The notes under the pieces: generated by a model
The model's input: only the letters and a program-made list of their open reading frames with translations
The model's database searches: none
Told to the model about the DNA's origin: nothing
Shown here: positions 1 through 6,874 of the stretch, piece by piece
Layout of the letters: every line of letters starts with the position of its first letter
How positions within the stretch are numbered: position 1 is the stretch's first letter
Position numbers and translations under genes: made by a program
Assembly (NCBI GenBank): GCA_019313025.1
Contig: JAFDCA010000062.1
Span: 1-9,187 of the forward strand
DNA from: Deltaproteobacteria bacterium
GTDB lineage: Bacteria; Desulfobacterota; Desulfobacteria; Desulfobacterales; UBA11574
DNA length: 9,187 bases
Reading direction: 5' to 3'

Positions 1-262
1 AGGGGGTGGTAAAAGATATGTCTGAAATTTGATTAGCACAAAAAGTAGCCCACACACAACATAAAAGTCCATGGATGCAGTATATTTAGACTTTTTAATC
101 AGAACCTATCCCAAAAATAAGAATTCCCATCTCTTTAACCCTCTGGAAAAGACATTGCATCAAAAAAAAATAAAAGTGAGAACTATACAACCTGTTGAGA
201 ATAATGCAATAATGAGATTTAAAATGAAATCTCTCAGGTGTCCCTCCTTAATTTCATCACGC
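1..262. other. AT-rich left flank, no gene supported
   Basis: No convincing gene is visible. A 65-codon plus-strand frame at 71-268 lacks a ribosome binding site and has no recognisable motif. A small hairpin (7-bp arms at 214-220 and 227-233 around a 6-nt loop) is present but has no T-tract. Confidence 0.6.
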
Positions 263-441
263 TTATAGCTATTGTCAGAATAACATTCTGTTTCATCCGC
301 CGGATAATTTCGTTGAGATCTGCAAGAACTCGCAAACAAAAGCGCGTAAAAGAGAACATGTCCATGGCTTTTTAGAATATCGTTCAGTCGTTTGATGTTA
401 TTTTTTAATTTGAAATACTTCGAAGATGTTCTTTTTAACGC
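263..441 (+). repeat. 179-bp direct repeat, left copy
   Basis: This segment aligns without gaps to 9009-9187 in the same orientation. By hand I count 8 mismatches in 179 positions, about 95% identity. Identity begins at the shared TTATAGCTATTG and runs to TTAACGC, where the window ends in the other copy, so the true right boundary is unknown. The sequence to the left of 263 is unrelated between copies. Neither strand gives a recognisable protein. The minus strand contains an ATG GAC ATG start at about 363 that opens a frame of roughly 43 codons in this copy and 36 in the other. It is a dispersed intergenic repeat or the end of a mobile element; which one cannot be told from this window. Confidence 0.9.
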
Positions 442-491
442 GCTCTAATGTGCTCAGACAGCTTCCCCACCTCAACGAAATCATCCGGCGG
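297..491. repeat. Inverted repeat pair flanking a 153-bp core
   Basis: Positions 297-317 and 471-491 are reverse complements with 20 of 21 bases matching; the right arm begins CTCAACGAAATCATCCGG. The pair brackets much of the 179-bp repeat, but the direct repeat starts 34 bp outside the left arm. The arms are therefore not simply the repeat's ends. The spacing would suit a small non-autonomous element or a long-range hairpin. No transposase lies between the arms. Confidence 0.6.
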
Positions 492-851
492 CTTACGGCA
501 AATCGTGACCGTTATTCATTCAATCGGAACATATTTATGACAACCGGTATAAAATAAAACATACAAAAGCTAGCATCGGAGTTGAATATATTAGCTCAGT
601 TGTTGCAACTGTAGGAGGTATCATTGATGATTTTGAAATAATAGTTAATTATTGACATTTAGAGGGGCTCATGTCATTTGAATAACACACACAATAAGAC
701 TTGAATAGATATTTCTGGTATCTTCGACCAATTTATTAAATCAATATCCGCGTTTTTCTGAAAGATGAAAAGAGGTTCGACTTTAGTTGTTTTTCAACAT
801 TGAATGATTAAAATTGTTGCTGTGTTAACATCCAGTTGAAAGGAGGAATTC
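442..851. other. Gene-free stretch upstream of the CGGC gene
   Basis: No complete gene is supported. A plus-strand frame at 509-655 is open for 48 codons and has protein-like composition (it includes SSVVATVGGIIDDFEIIVNY before the stop). It has no ATG, GTG or TTG start and is at best a gene remnant. A 6-bp hairpin lies at 597-611 (CAGTTG-TTG-CAACTG). TTGACA occurs at 652-657 but lacks a well-placed -10 box. I could not define a promoter for the downstream gene with confidence. Confidence 0.5.
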
Positions 852-1205
852 ATGGCGAAAGTTGGAATTTTGTACTGTAAAAATATTAAGGATCATTCAT
901 GCATTGCCTGCGCTAAATGTTTCAAGGGCATGGCGGAAAAAAACGGTGAGTTTGCCAAACATGATGAAATTGAGTTGGTTGCCATGACAGATTGTGGAGG
1001 TTGTCCGGGTCTTTGTGTTCCTCGAGTAAAATTATTGACCGAGGTTACCGGCAATGTGCAAAGACCTGTGGACACCGTTCATCTTGGAACCTGCATGAAG
1101 CTGGCGATGGAAACCGCTGAATGCCCTATAGATTATGATAATCTCAAGGTTCTATTGGAAGACAAATTCAAAGTGAAAGTCTTTTTGGGAACACATTCAT
1201 ATTAG
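852..1205 (+). CDS. CGGC domain-containing cysteine-rich protein
   Basis: A 117-residue soluble protein without signal peptide or membrane segment. It matches the CGGC domain family (PF08821), named for its central CGGC motif, here DCGGCPGLC at 47-55. Nine cysteines stand at 9, 17, 20, 23, 48, 51, 55, 81 and 91. The spacings C-x2-C-x2-C (17-23) and C-x2-C-x3-C (48-55), with the later LGTC (78-81), suggest metal binding; the family is suspected to bind zinc, and its function is not established. The ATG start is firm: an AGGAGG box sits at 841-846, five bases upstream. The length fits a full single-domain protein. The next gene begins about 50 bp downstream on the same strand and could be cotranscribed, but no functional link is evident. 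Confidence 0.9.
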   Translation: MAKVGILYCKNIKDHSCIACAKCFKGMAEKNGEFAKHDEIELVAMTDCGGCPGLCVPRVKLLTEVTGNVQRPVDTVHLGTCMKLAMETAECPIDYDNLKVLLEDKFKVKVFLGTHSY

Positions 1206-1254
1206 TCTTTTTTTTATATCTTCATATGATCGATTACCGGCAGGGGACGTGGGA

Positions 1255-2103
1255 ATGCCATTATATGCCACGCTCCCTGTTCTATATTGTTGCCGAATTA
1301 AAAAAAGATGTATCTGTTGTTTAGAAGATTTGTTGAATGGACTTTTTTTTACCAGGGACAAAAACGTTGATTTTATCAAACGAATAGTGCCCTATACTCT
1401 TGTATTTATAGTCTTTTTGATCTTTGGATGCAGTCGTATCCCCGTAACGCCATCCACCAAACCTGCTTCGCCGGTCCAGCTGCCGTCAATCCATTACACG
1501 ATTCAGGTGGGTGCGTTTTCAAACATGGAAAACGCAATACGTTTTAACGAAGAATTACGAAAACAAGGTGTAAATGCCTATCATTTTTTACATCATTCGG
1601 GTCTGTACAAGGTTCGTTTCGGTAACTTCCCATCCAGAAAAGCTGCTGCGGAAAGGGCACAAGCGCTTTTTTCTAAAGGAATTATCGACAACTTTTATGT
1701 TGTTGCCCCAAAGAAATATCCAAGAGATAATTTGAAAGATAAAATAATCCGAACGGCCGACAGCTTTATCGGTGTACCTTACAGGTGGGGAGGCGAGTCC
1801 GCGGAAGAGGGGTTTGACTGCAGCGGCTTTACCATGACAGTTTATCAGCTGAACGGGTTGGAACTCCCCAGATCCTCCCGAGCGCAGTGGAATTCAGGTA
1901 TATCTGTAGGAAGAAGCGATCTGGAAAAAGGGAATCTGGTGTTCTTCCGTACGTCTGGTGGTAGTAGAATTTCACATGTGGGCATCTATGATGGAAACGG
2001 TCAGTTTATTCATGCCCCCGGAAAAGGAAAAAAGGTACGGAGGTCATTTCTGAATAGCCGGTATTTTAAGACACGTTATGCAGGGGCCAAGACTTACTTT
2101 TAA
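1255..2103 (+). CDS. SPOR and NlpC/P60 domain putative lipoprotein (C40 peptidase)
   Basis: Likely a cell-wall hydrolase cleaving peptide stems of peptidoglycan, anchored at the envelope. From the ATG at 1255, a hydrophobic stretch at about 45-58 ends in LIFGC with Cys59 as candidate lipidated residue. A proline-rich linker follows, then a SPOR domain at about 76-151 (starts YTIQVGAFSN), which in this family binds denuded glycan strands. The NlpC/P60 domain spans about 163-282 with Cys189 in FDCSGF, His241 in SHVGIY and His253 in FIHAPG as the expected catalytic residues, so it should be active. The start is uncertain. ATG 1255 has AGGGGA seven bases upstream, and GTG at 1249 is also in frame. 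Both give an unusually long, Cys-rich leader before the lipobox; TTG at 1333 or GTG at 1387 would give a conventional signal peptide but lack a good ribosome binding site. Confidence 0.92.
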   Translation: MPLYATLPVLYCCRIKKRCICCLEDLLNGLFFTRDKNVDFIKRIVPYTLVFIVFLIFGCSRIPVTPSTKPASPVQLPSIHYTIQVGAFSNMENAIRFNEELRKQGVNAYHFLHHSGLYKVRFGNFPSRKAAAERAQALFSKGIIDNFYVVAPKKYPRDNLKDKIIRTADSFIGVPYRWGGESAEEGFDCSGFTMTVYQLNGLELPRSSRAQWNSGISVGRSDLEKGNLVFFRTSGGSRISHVGIYDGNGQFIHAPGKGKKVRRSFLNSRYFKTRYAGAKTYF

Positions 2104-2139
2104 CACCGAAAACCATTGGGGGGTGTATTCCAGTTTACG

Positions 2140-3828
2140 TCATAATTTTCTGGATCGCAAAATCATCATGATAAGCCAGACGGCCAGAAACGTGGCAATC
2201 ACATAGCCGGTCAGTCCTAAAATCGCTGTCAGGGGTATCCCTTTAAACCAGAAAAGATCGACGGTAAATGAAAAGATGTGTTGGGGTGCATTCAACACCA
2301 TAGCGCCGGCAATGAGCGAGGCGGAAATGACCAATCCGATGATTACCCGATTGATGCTTTTTACAAGCTGGGCATTGATTTCTTGAAAACCGGTATGCCG
2401 GAGTTCTATTCGCTGTTTGCCTTTGGCGGTTTGATCGAGAATATTATGAACGAGCTTGGGCATCACTTTCATATGGTTGCCCATGGCCAATGTGTCTTTA
2501 CGAATGTTTCTCAAGACGCTTTTTGCCAGATAACTGCGTTTGAGCAGTTCTTTGGCATAAGGTTTCGTTATTTCCAAAAGGCTGGCGTCACTTCCCAATA
2601 TCTTGCCGAGGGCTTCTGTCTGAATAAATGTCTTAAAGAGTAGCAAAAGATTCCTCGGTAACCGAATCTTGTATTTGTATACCAGATGAATGACCTGGTC
2701 ATAGACTTCTTTGACCGAAACGGTCTGCAAACTCCGTCCATAAAAAGGTTCGCTCGTATCCATAAGCTCTCTACGGAAGCTTTTGAGATCCATGGTATCT
2801 TCGTTGATGAGTTCGGTATCCAGCAATGCTTCCATGACCATATCATAGTCATGTTCAGCATAGCCCAGAAAAAGGTTTGCGATGTGCTGCATGGTTTCAT
2901 CGTCCAGATAACCCATTATGCCGAAATCGACCAGGCTGACACGGCCGTCAAACATGACGATGGTATTTCCGGAATGGGGATCTGCATGGAAAAAACCAAA
3001 ATCCATCAATTGGCGGGAAAAGGAACGGAGTCCGATCAATGCAATTTCCTTTGGGTCGATACCATGGGCTTTGATGTCATTCACCCGGTCCATTTTAATA
3101 CCGGGGATATGTTCCATGGTCAGAACCGATTTTGAGGTGTAATCCCAATACACTTTTGGAATATAAATTTCATCGATCGTTTCGAAGTTTTTGGCAAATT
3201 TCTCGATATTCCCGGCTTCGATGAACATGTCGAGTTCTTTAAAAATAATCCGTTCAAATTCCTTTACCAGATTAACGGCACCGACGACACGGGCGATCTC
3301 AAAGGCTTTTTCAGCCCTTTTTGCGATGGCGTTCATCAGTCGGATATCTTTTCGGATTTCTTTGTCAATGCCCGGGCGAATGACCTTGATAGCAACCTGT
3401 TCGCCGCTGAAAAGCGTGGCCATGTGGACCTGGGCCACAGAAGCCGCGGCCATGGATTCCCGTGTAAACTCGGCAAAAATATCTTCCAAAGGACGTCTGA
3501 GTTCTTTCTGGATAGTATCCCTGATATGGTTGAAGGGTACGGGCGGTACTTGGTCCTGAAGTTTTGTAAATTCCTCAATAAATTCGGGAGGAAATATGTC
3601 TGCCCGGGTGCTGAGCAGTTGGCCGAGTTTGATAAAACTGGGACCGAGTTCTTCTAACACGGACCGGACACGATGGGGGGAAGGAAAGCCGTTTTGGGTC
3701 GTTAATTCTTTTTCTTCTTGATCAACAGGAATTGTTTCCGGTCTTTTGAAAAGCCTTTCGACAATATTTCCAAAGCCGTGTTTGATCAGGATTCGAATTA
3801 TTTTTCCAAGCCGCCAGAATTCTTTCAC
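2140..3828 (-). CDS. AarF/ABC1/UbiB family atypical kinase
   Basis: A 562-residue member of the ABC1/UbiB protein-kinase-like family, which supports isoprenoid quinone synthesis or handling, probably through ATP binding at the membrane. The family hallmarks are all visible: the KxGQ motif (K67-LGQ70), the alanine-rich nucleotide loop AAAS (127-130), the invariant lysine in VAIKV (K148), the catalytic-loop equivalent HADPHSGN (281-288) and DFG (301-303). Two hydrophobic segments at the C-terminus (about 495-512 and 530-556) form the membrane hairpin typical of UbiB. Length is normal. The GTG start at 3828 is supported by AGGGGA seven bases upstream. It follows the zinc-ribbon gene by 95 bp on the same strand and converges on the peptidase gene with a 36-bp gap. 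In an organism that probably makes only menaquinone the exact role is unclear, so I give no gene symbol. Confidence 0.95.
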   Translation of the reverse strand: MKEFWRLGKIIRILIKHGFGNIVERLFKRPETIPVDQEEKELTTQNGFPSPHRVRSVLEELGPSFIKLGQLLSTRADIFPPEFIEEFTKLQDQVPPVPFNHIRDTIQKELRRPLEDIFAEFTRESMAAASVAQVHMATLFSGEQVAIKVIRPGIDKEIRKDIRLMNAIAKRAEKAFEIARVVGAVNLVKEFERIIFKELDMFIEAGNIEKFAKNFETIDEIYIPKVYWDYTSKSVLTMEHIPGIKMDRVNDIKAHGIDPKEIALIGLRSFSRQLMDFGFFHADPHSGNTIVMFDGRVSLVDFGIMGYLDDETMQHIANLFLGYAEHDYDMVMEALLDTELINEDTMDLKSFRRELMDTSEPFYGRSLQTVSVKEVYDQVIHLVYKYKIRLPRNLLLLFKTFIQTEALGKILGSDASLLEITKPYAKELLKRSYLAKSVLRNIRKDTLAMGNHMKVMPKLVHNILDQTAKGKQRIELRHTGFQEINAQLVKSINRVIIGLVISASLIAGAMVLNAPQHIFSFTVDLFWFKGIPLTAILGLTGYVIATFLAVWLIMMILRSRKL

Positions 3829-3923
3829 ACTGTTGTCCCCTGAAAAATAAAATGATAAAAATTCAAGTTTTGAATGACAAAACCCGGATTTATTTTTTTG
3901 GGTTTTTCCATGTAAAAATCGAC

Positions 3924-4169
3924 TCAGGCTTTTTCGTGTTCAACCTTACCGGCTTTGGGCCACTTTTTACCGATTTCTTCCAGTTTTTCAGGTTCAGCGA
4001 TATACCGTTCAAGGTAACCGCATTCCTTACAGACGTAATTGTCAAGCGCAGCAATGGAAACAATGCTGATGGGGATGCTGTTGCTGCCGAAGGGACCGCT
4101 TTTCGGCACTACGTCAACTCCCTCATACACATTTTCAGATCCACATTTGGGGCATTTTCCCTGTTTCAA
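3924..4169 (-). CDS. Small zinc-ribbon protein
   Basis: An 81-residue protein with two CxxC knuckles, CPKC at 6-9 and CKEC at 47-50. About 37 residues separate them, including a PFGSNSIPI segment; a basic/acidic tail follows. This is a classic zinc-ribbon arrangement with one Zn bound by four cysteines. Such proteins bind nucleic acid or protein partners, and no specific role can be read from the sequence. The start is TTG. It is well supported by AGGAGG exactly seven bases upstream, and there is no in-frame ATG nearby. It lies just upstream of the AarF/UbiB gene on the same strand (95-bp gap), so cotranscription is likely. The 174-bp foldback element sits directly upstream and may influence its expression. 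Confidence 0.85.
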   Translation of the reverse strand: MKQGKCPKCGSENVYEGVDVVPKSGPFGSNSIPISIVSIAALDNYVCKECGYLERYIAEPEKLEEIGKKWPKAGKVEHEKA

Positions 4170-4176
4170 ATTGACA

Positions 4177-4182
4177 CCTCCT
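4177..4182 (-). promoter_or_regulatory. Ribosome binding site fixing a TTG start
   Basis: Read on the minus strand, this is a perfect AGGAGG seven bases before the TTG of the zinc-ribbon gene. It decides the start in favour of TTG at 4169. Confidence 0.8.
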
Positions 4183-4256
4183 TGCCTTGGAAGACCGGGA
4201 ATTCAAATATCTTGTATTACTGCATTAAGCAATGGTATTTGTCAAGCATGTAACTA

Positions 4257-4430
4257 GTGTCCATCCATAAATGGTCCTTTTTGTCCTGCTCGGCGTTCTC
4301 CGCGGTTTTCCGGCTAGGCGTACAAACGTACGCCTCACCGCAAATCCTTGTGCAGCCTTGATCAGAACAAAAATTGCTCATTTCTGAATTGGACACCCAT
4401 TGTGTTCATTTTTGATTCATGGATGGACAC
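4257..4430. mobile_element. MITE-like foldback element with TA flanks
   Basis: The ends are perfect 12-bp terminal inverted repeats: GTGTCCATCCAT at 4257-4268 and ATGGATGGACAC at 4419-4430. Each end is bounded by the dinucleotide TA (4255-4256 and 4431-4432), as expected for a TA target duplication of the IS630/Tc1-mariner type. The interior is an imperfect palindrome. Arms 4278-4323 and 4328-4373 have equal length, match at about 31 of 46 positions, and end in a perfect 8-bp stem (AGGCGTAC / GTACGCCT) around an AAAC loop. It encodes no protein. A partial extra copy of the end motif (GGACAC at 4391-4396) lies inside the right end. It fills most of the gap between the SafE-like and zinc-ribbon genes. 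Confidence 0.72.
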
Positions 4431-4461
4431 TAACTGAGGTTTATTAGACATTTTTATATCA

Positions 4462-5154
4462 TCAAAATCGCAGCCCCTTGATTAAGAAATATATTCCCAC
4501 ACCGATCATCAGTATCGACCCGATTTTATAAATAATGTTTCTTGACTTCAACCAGCCCATTCCTGAAAGCCTGGCCACCATCAAAAGCGACGGAATGGTA
4601 CCGATGCCAAACATGGTCATAAGTCCCATTCCTGAAAGAACGGCTTTAAACGTGTTTTGATTTTCCATGCCCAATCCGGCTGCTGCAATCAGGGCCGTAT
4701 ACACCGGCCCGCACGGTAGCAGGCCGAGCACCAAACCCAGTGGAAGAAAGGCTGCGGTGGACTGTATGCCGGACAATTTTCGAAAACTCCGTGCAATGAT
4801 TCCGTCGGGACGGCCATAATCCCCGAAAATCTGTCCCAGCGGAACCCAACCGCTCATGCCCAGCCCCATAATGATAATGATGAGTCCTGCAAAGATCATG
4901 GCGCCTTTTTGAAGGCCGCCGATGCCGGTGGTTATTCGAGTAAAAGCGCCGGTAGCCCCCATGATGCCGCCGAGAAACGCGTAGGTCGTAATCCGACCGA
5001 CATGATAAAAGAGATTCGGCACCATAACCCTTTTGGTCTTTAAATTAAGAGAAAAGGAGACAACGATGGGGCCGCACATGCCGATACAATGTCCAAAACC
5101 AACAACAAAACCGGTGGTCAGGAACGTAAGGTATAAGGCCTCAATAGATGACAT
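4462..5154 (-). CDS. Sulfite exporter TauE/SafE-family (UreH/DsbD_2-like) membrane protein
   Basis: A polytopic inner-membrane protein of about 230 residues with roughly six membrane segments. Two motifs place it in the UreH-like/DsbD_2 branch of the family: GHCIGMCGP near the N-terminus (residues 21-29, Cys23 and Cys27) and GLLPCGPVY (144-152). The paired membrane cysteines recall DsbD/CcdA-type thiol carriers, and homologues often sit beside metal-transport and cytochrome-oxidase assembly genes. I chose ATG 5154 because it starts directly before the first membrane segment (MSSIEALYLTFLTTGF) and has GGAG ten bases upstream. The same frame extends to 5286, but that extension is charged, overlaps the upstream gene by 146 bp and is not family-like. 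The chosen start still overlaps the end of the upstream FixH-like gene by 14 bp, indicating translational coupling. Substrate unknown. Confidence 0.88.
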   Translation of the reverse strand: MSSIEALYLTFLTTGFVVGFGHCIGMCGPIVVSFSLNLKTKRVMVPNLFYHVGRITTYAFLGGIMGATGAFTRITTGIGGLQKGAMIFAGLIIIIMGLGMSGWVPLGQIFGDYGRPDGIIARSFRKLSGIQSTAAFLPLGLVLGLLPCGPVYTALIAAAGLGMENQNTFKAVLSGMGLMTMFGIGTIPSLLMVARLSGMGWLKSRNIIYKIGSILMIGVGIYFLIKGLRF

Positions 5155-5632
5155 CGAATATAAACTCCACGGATCCCATGTCCGGAAGCGTGACGGTCGC
5201 TTTCCAAATTCTCTTTCCACTGGGACATCGAACAATGGTGCCGGTTCCGGAATAAACCCCTTTTTCGTTGGATTTGAGAAACACACGGTTTGGGCCCATT
5301 TTCATGCCCGGCATCCCGAGATCGATGAAAGGTTCGGATACGCCTTGCTTTCCTGTCAGGTTGATGGTGAACTTGAGATCTGTCATGGCTTTAACCGGTT
5401 TTGGGCTGATATCAAGGGTGATATCCGTATCTCGGAGCTTCTGCGTGCAAGTGCCATGATGAACATTACAATTTATCATCTTGGAATGATCCGTTGCGTC
5501 CACTGTCGTCGTAGGGATCATCGTAAAGAAAAAAAGCATGCCGATCCATAACCCTTTCAACAGGCACGTATCTCTCGATCTGAATTTCATTTGTGCAAAA
5601 TGTGATTTTGTTTTGTTGTCTGAACAGCGCAT
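5141..5632 (-). CDS. Exported FixH/YtkA-like protein
   Basis: A 163-residue protein with an N-terminal hydrophobic stretch (about 25-42) and a plausible signal-peptidase site after VDA46. The remainder is predicted to be outside the cytoplasm. The mature part has the beta-sandwich look of FixH/YtkA-like proteins: a short Cys/His segment (C55, H58, H59, C62), then ITLDISPKPV, a methionine-rich DLGMPGMKMGPN (104-115), GVYSGTG and a C-terminal strand. The Met/His/Cys content would suit copper or another soft metal, which is inference. The ATG is fixed by GGAGG five bases upstream; M15 would give a tidier signal peptide but has no ribosome binding site. It overlaps the SafE-like gene by 14 bp, forming a two-gene unit. 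FixH normally belongs to cbb3 oxidase assembly sets, but no oxidase gene is in the window. Confidence 0.78.
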   Translation of the reverse strand: MRCSDNKTKSHFAQMKFRSRDTCLLKGLWIGMLFFFTMIPTTTVDATDHSKMINCNVHHGTCTQKLRDTDITLDISPKPVKAMTDLKFTINLTGKQGVSEPFIDLGMPGMKMGPNRVFLKSNEKGVYSGTGTIVRCPSGKRIWKATVTLPDMGSVEFIFDVIY

Positions 5633-5679
5633 GTTTACCTCCGGTTTAATGGAAATTCAACAAATCGATATGCTGGCCT

Positions 5680-5708
5680 TTATTAATATGTCACTGAATA
5701 CACATCAA
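5680..5708 (-). promoter_or_regulatory. Weak candidate promoter for the FixH-like/SafE-like unit
   Basis: On the minus strand a TTGATG box (5708-5703) is separated by 17 bp from TAATAA (5685-5680), about 48 nt before the start codon. The -10 match is poor (3 of 6), so this is only a candidate in the 172-190 bp divergent gap shared with the methyltransferase gene. Confidence 0.25.
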
Positions 5709-5822
5709 GCTTAATTTTTCATGAAAGATTCAGGTGATATTGCTTGATACTTAAAAGGCCCTTTGTTAAGGTGGCCCAAAAAATCCGAGTTTCAACGCAT
5801 ATAAGTGCACTGCGAGATATTG

Positions 5823-6626
5823 ATGAAAAGAAAAAAATGGCTTGATGAAAATCACCGGCAGAATCGATCTGAGAACATCCAGCGTTCTGATAAAACAGCT
5901 TTTTTCGGTTACCGAAAAGTACCTGAGGATGAAAAGGCGCAATGGGTTCTTCGACATTTCAATACCGTTGCCAGAAGATACGATCTGATGAACACGCTGT
6001 TGAGTTTTGGCATCCATCATCTTTGGAAGCGGACCGCTATCCGGTCCATGGACCTGAATCCTGGAGACCGGGTGTTGGATGTGTGCGGCGGTACCGGCGA
6101 TTTGGCGATTCTGGCTGCTAAATCCGTCGGCCAGTCCGGCCAGGTGATCATTTACGACATCAACCGGGCCATGATCGAAGCGGGCGTGCATAAAATAACT
6201 TATTTGCCGACTAAAAAGCGCATCTGGTTTGTTCAAGGAGATGCTGAATACGTATCTTTTCCAGACGAATATTTCGATGCCGCCATGGTGGGTTTCGGAA
6301 TTCGAAATGTAACCCATATGGATCAGGGGTTTAAAGAGATGTGCCGTGTCCTGAAGCCTGGGGGGAAAATGATGTGTCTGGAATTTTCAAAACCGACATC
6401 GCCGTTATTCCGGTGGTTGTATGATGTTTACTCATTTCATGTGATGCCGGCGATCGGTGAGATTATCGCGGGATCAAGCAAGGCATACCTGCATCTAACC
6501 GAGTCCATTCGAACTTTTGCATTACCGAATGAGCTGACGGCTCTGTTGAAACAGGTTGGGTTCTCCACGGTGGCGGAACGTAAACTCACCAACGGTATTG
6601 CAATGATCCATTTGGCGAAGAAATGA
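5823..6626 (+). CDS. ubiE: UbiE/MenG demethylmenaquinone C-methyltransferase
   Basis: A class I SAM-dependent methyltransferase that C-methylates the quinone ring in the last step of menaquinone synthesis (and in ubiquinone synthesis where that exists). Numbered from ATG 5823 (267 residues), the family signatures are FGYRKVP (28-34), ARRYDLMN (50-57), the SAM-binding VLDVCGGTGDLA (84-95), the acidic YDIN (111-114), VGFGIRNV (156-163), LEFSKP (186-191) and YLHLTESIR (222-230). The protein is complete and slightly longer than the usual ~250 residues owing to a basic N-terminal extension. GTG at 5805 is also in frame, but ATG 5823 is nearer the family start; neither has a strong ribosome binding site. 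It is divergent from the FixH-like gene and is followed on the same strand by a second methyltransferase after 248 bp. Confidence 0.95.
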   Translation: MKRKKWLDENHRQNRSENIQRSDKTAFFGYRKVPEDEKAQWVLRHFNTVARRYDLMNTLLSFGIHHLWKRTAIRSMDLNPGDRVLDVCGGTGDLAILAAKSVGQSGQVIIYDINRAMIEAGVHKITYLPTKKRIWFVQGDAEYVSFPDEYFDAAMVGFGIRNVTHMDQGFKEMCRVLKPGGKMMCLEFSKPTSPLFRWLYDVYSFHVMPAIGEIIAGSSKAYLHLTESIRTFALPNELTALLKQVGFSTVAERKLTNGIAMIHLAKK

Positions 6627-6727
6627 AACTGTTTTTCCAATTCGTGGGCGAAAATCGACGAACTGTTGCCCAAATCATTTTTCGCCGGCTCTGTAACATT
6701 TTTTGATAAATCTAAGTCTCACTCCAG

Positions 6728-6780
6728 GCGATTCCAAAACTCGCCTTTCGGGATCAAACAGTTGGAATCGCTTTTCTTTC
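6728..6780 (+). terminator. Possible terminator after ubiE
   Basis: A perfect 10-bp inverted repeat (GCGATTCCAA at 6728-6737, TTGGAATCGC at 6762-6771) is followed directly by TTTTCTTTC. The 24-nt loop is larger than typical and the site lies about 100 bp past the ubiE stop, so it may only partly separate ubiE from the next gene. Confidence 0.35.
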
Positions 6781-6874
6781 AGTTCGCCAAGATTCATGAA
6801 CCAAAAATGTTTCAATGAGCGCTCAAAAAGATTTTCGTCTGGGCAAACAACCTGTTGAATTGTGAGGTACAACC

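Noticed and set aside
71..268. 65-codon plus-strand frame as a small gene
   Set aside because: No ribosome binding site, random-looking composition, and its end runs into the repeat.
626..640. Strong AGGAGG (613-618) before a four-codon ATG frame, as a leader peptide
   Set aside because: The box is explained by Val-Gly-Gly codons of the longer open frame, and a four-codon ORF so far from the next gene has no support.
652..676. TTGACA with an inverted TGACAT/ATGTCA pair as promoter and operator of the CGGC gene
   Set aside because: No acceptable -10 box at 16-18 bp and the site is about 180 bp from the start codon.
2278..3657. Several plus-strand frames of 70-150 codons opposite the AarF/UbiB gene
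   Set aside because: They are antisense shadows of a strongly supported gene, without ribosome binding sites or domains.
3879..3906. Hairpin AAAACCC/GGGTTTT between the zinc-ribbon and AarF genes as a terminator
   Set aside because: Only 7 bp with a 14-nt loop and no clear T-tract on the transcribed strand; the genes could still be cotranscribed.
6675..6872. 65-codon minus-strand frame between the two methyltransferase genes
   Set aside because: TTG start without a ribosome binding site, overlaps the inverted repeat, no recognisable family.
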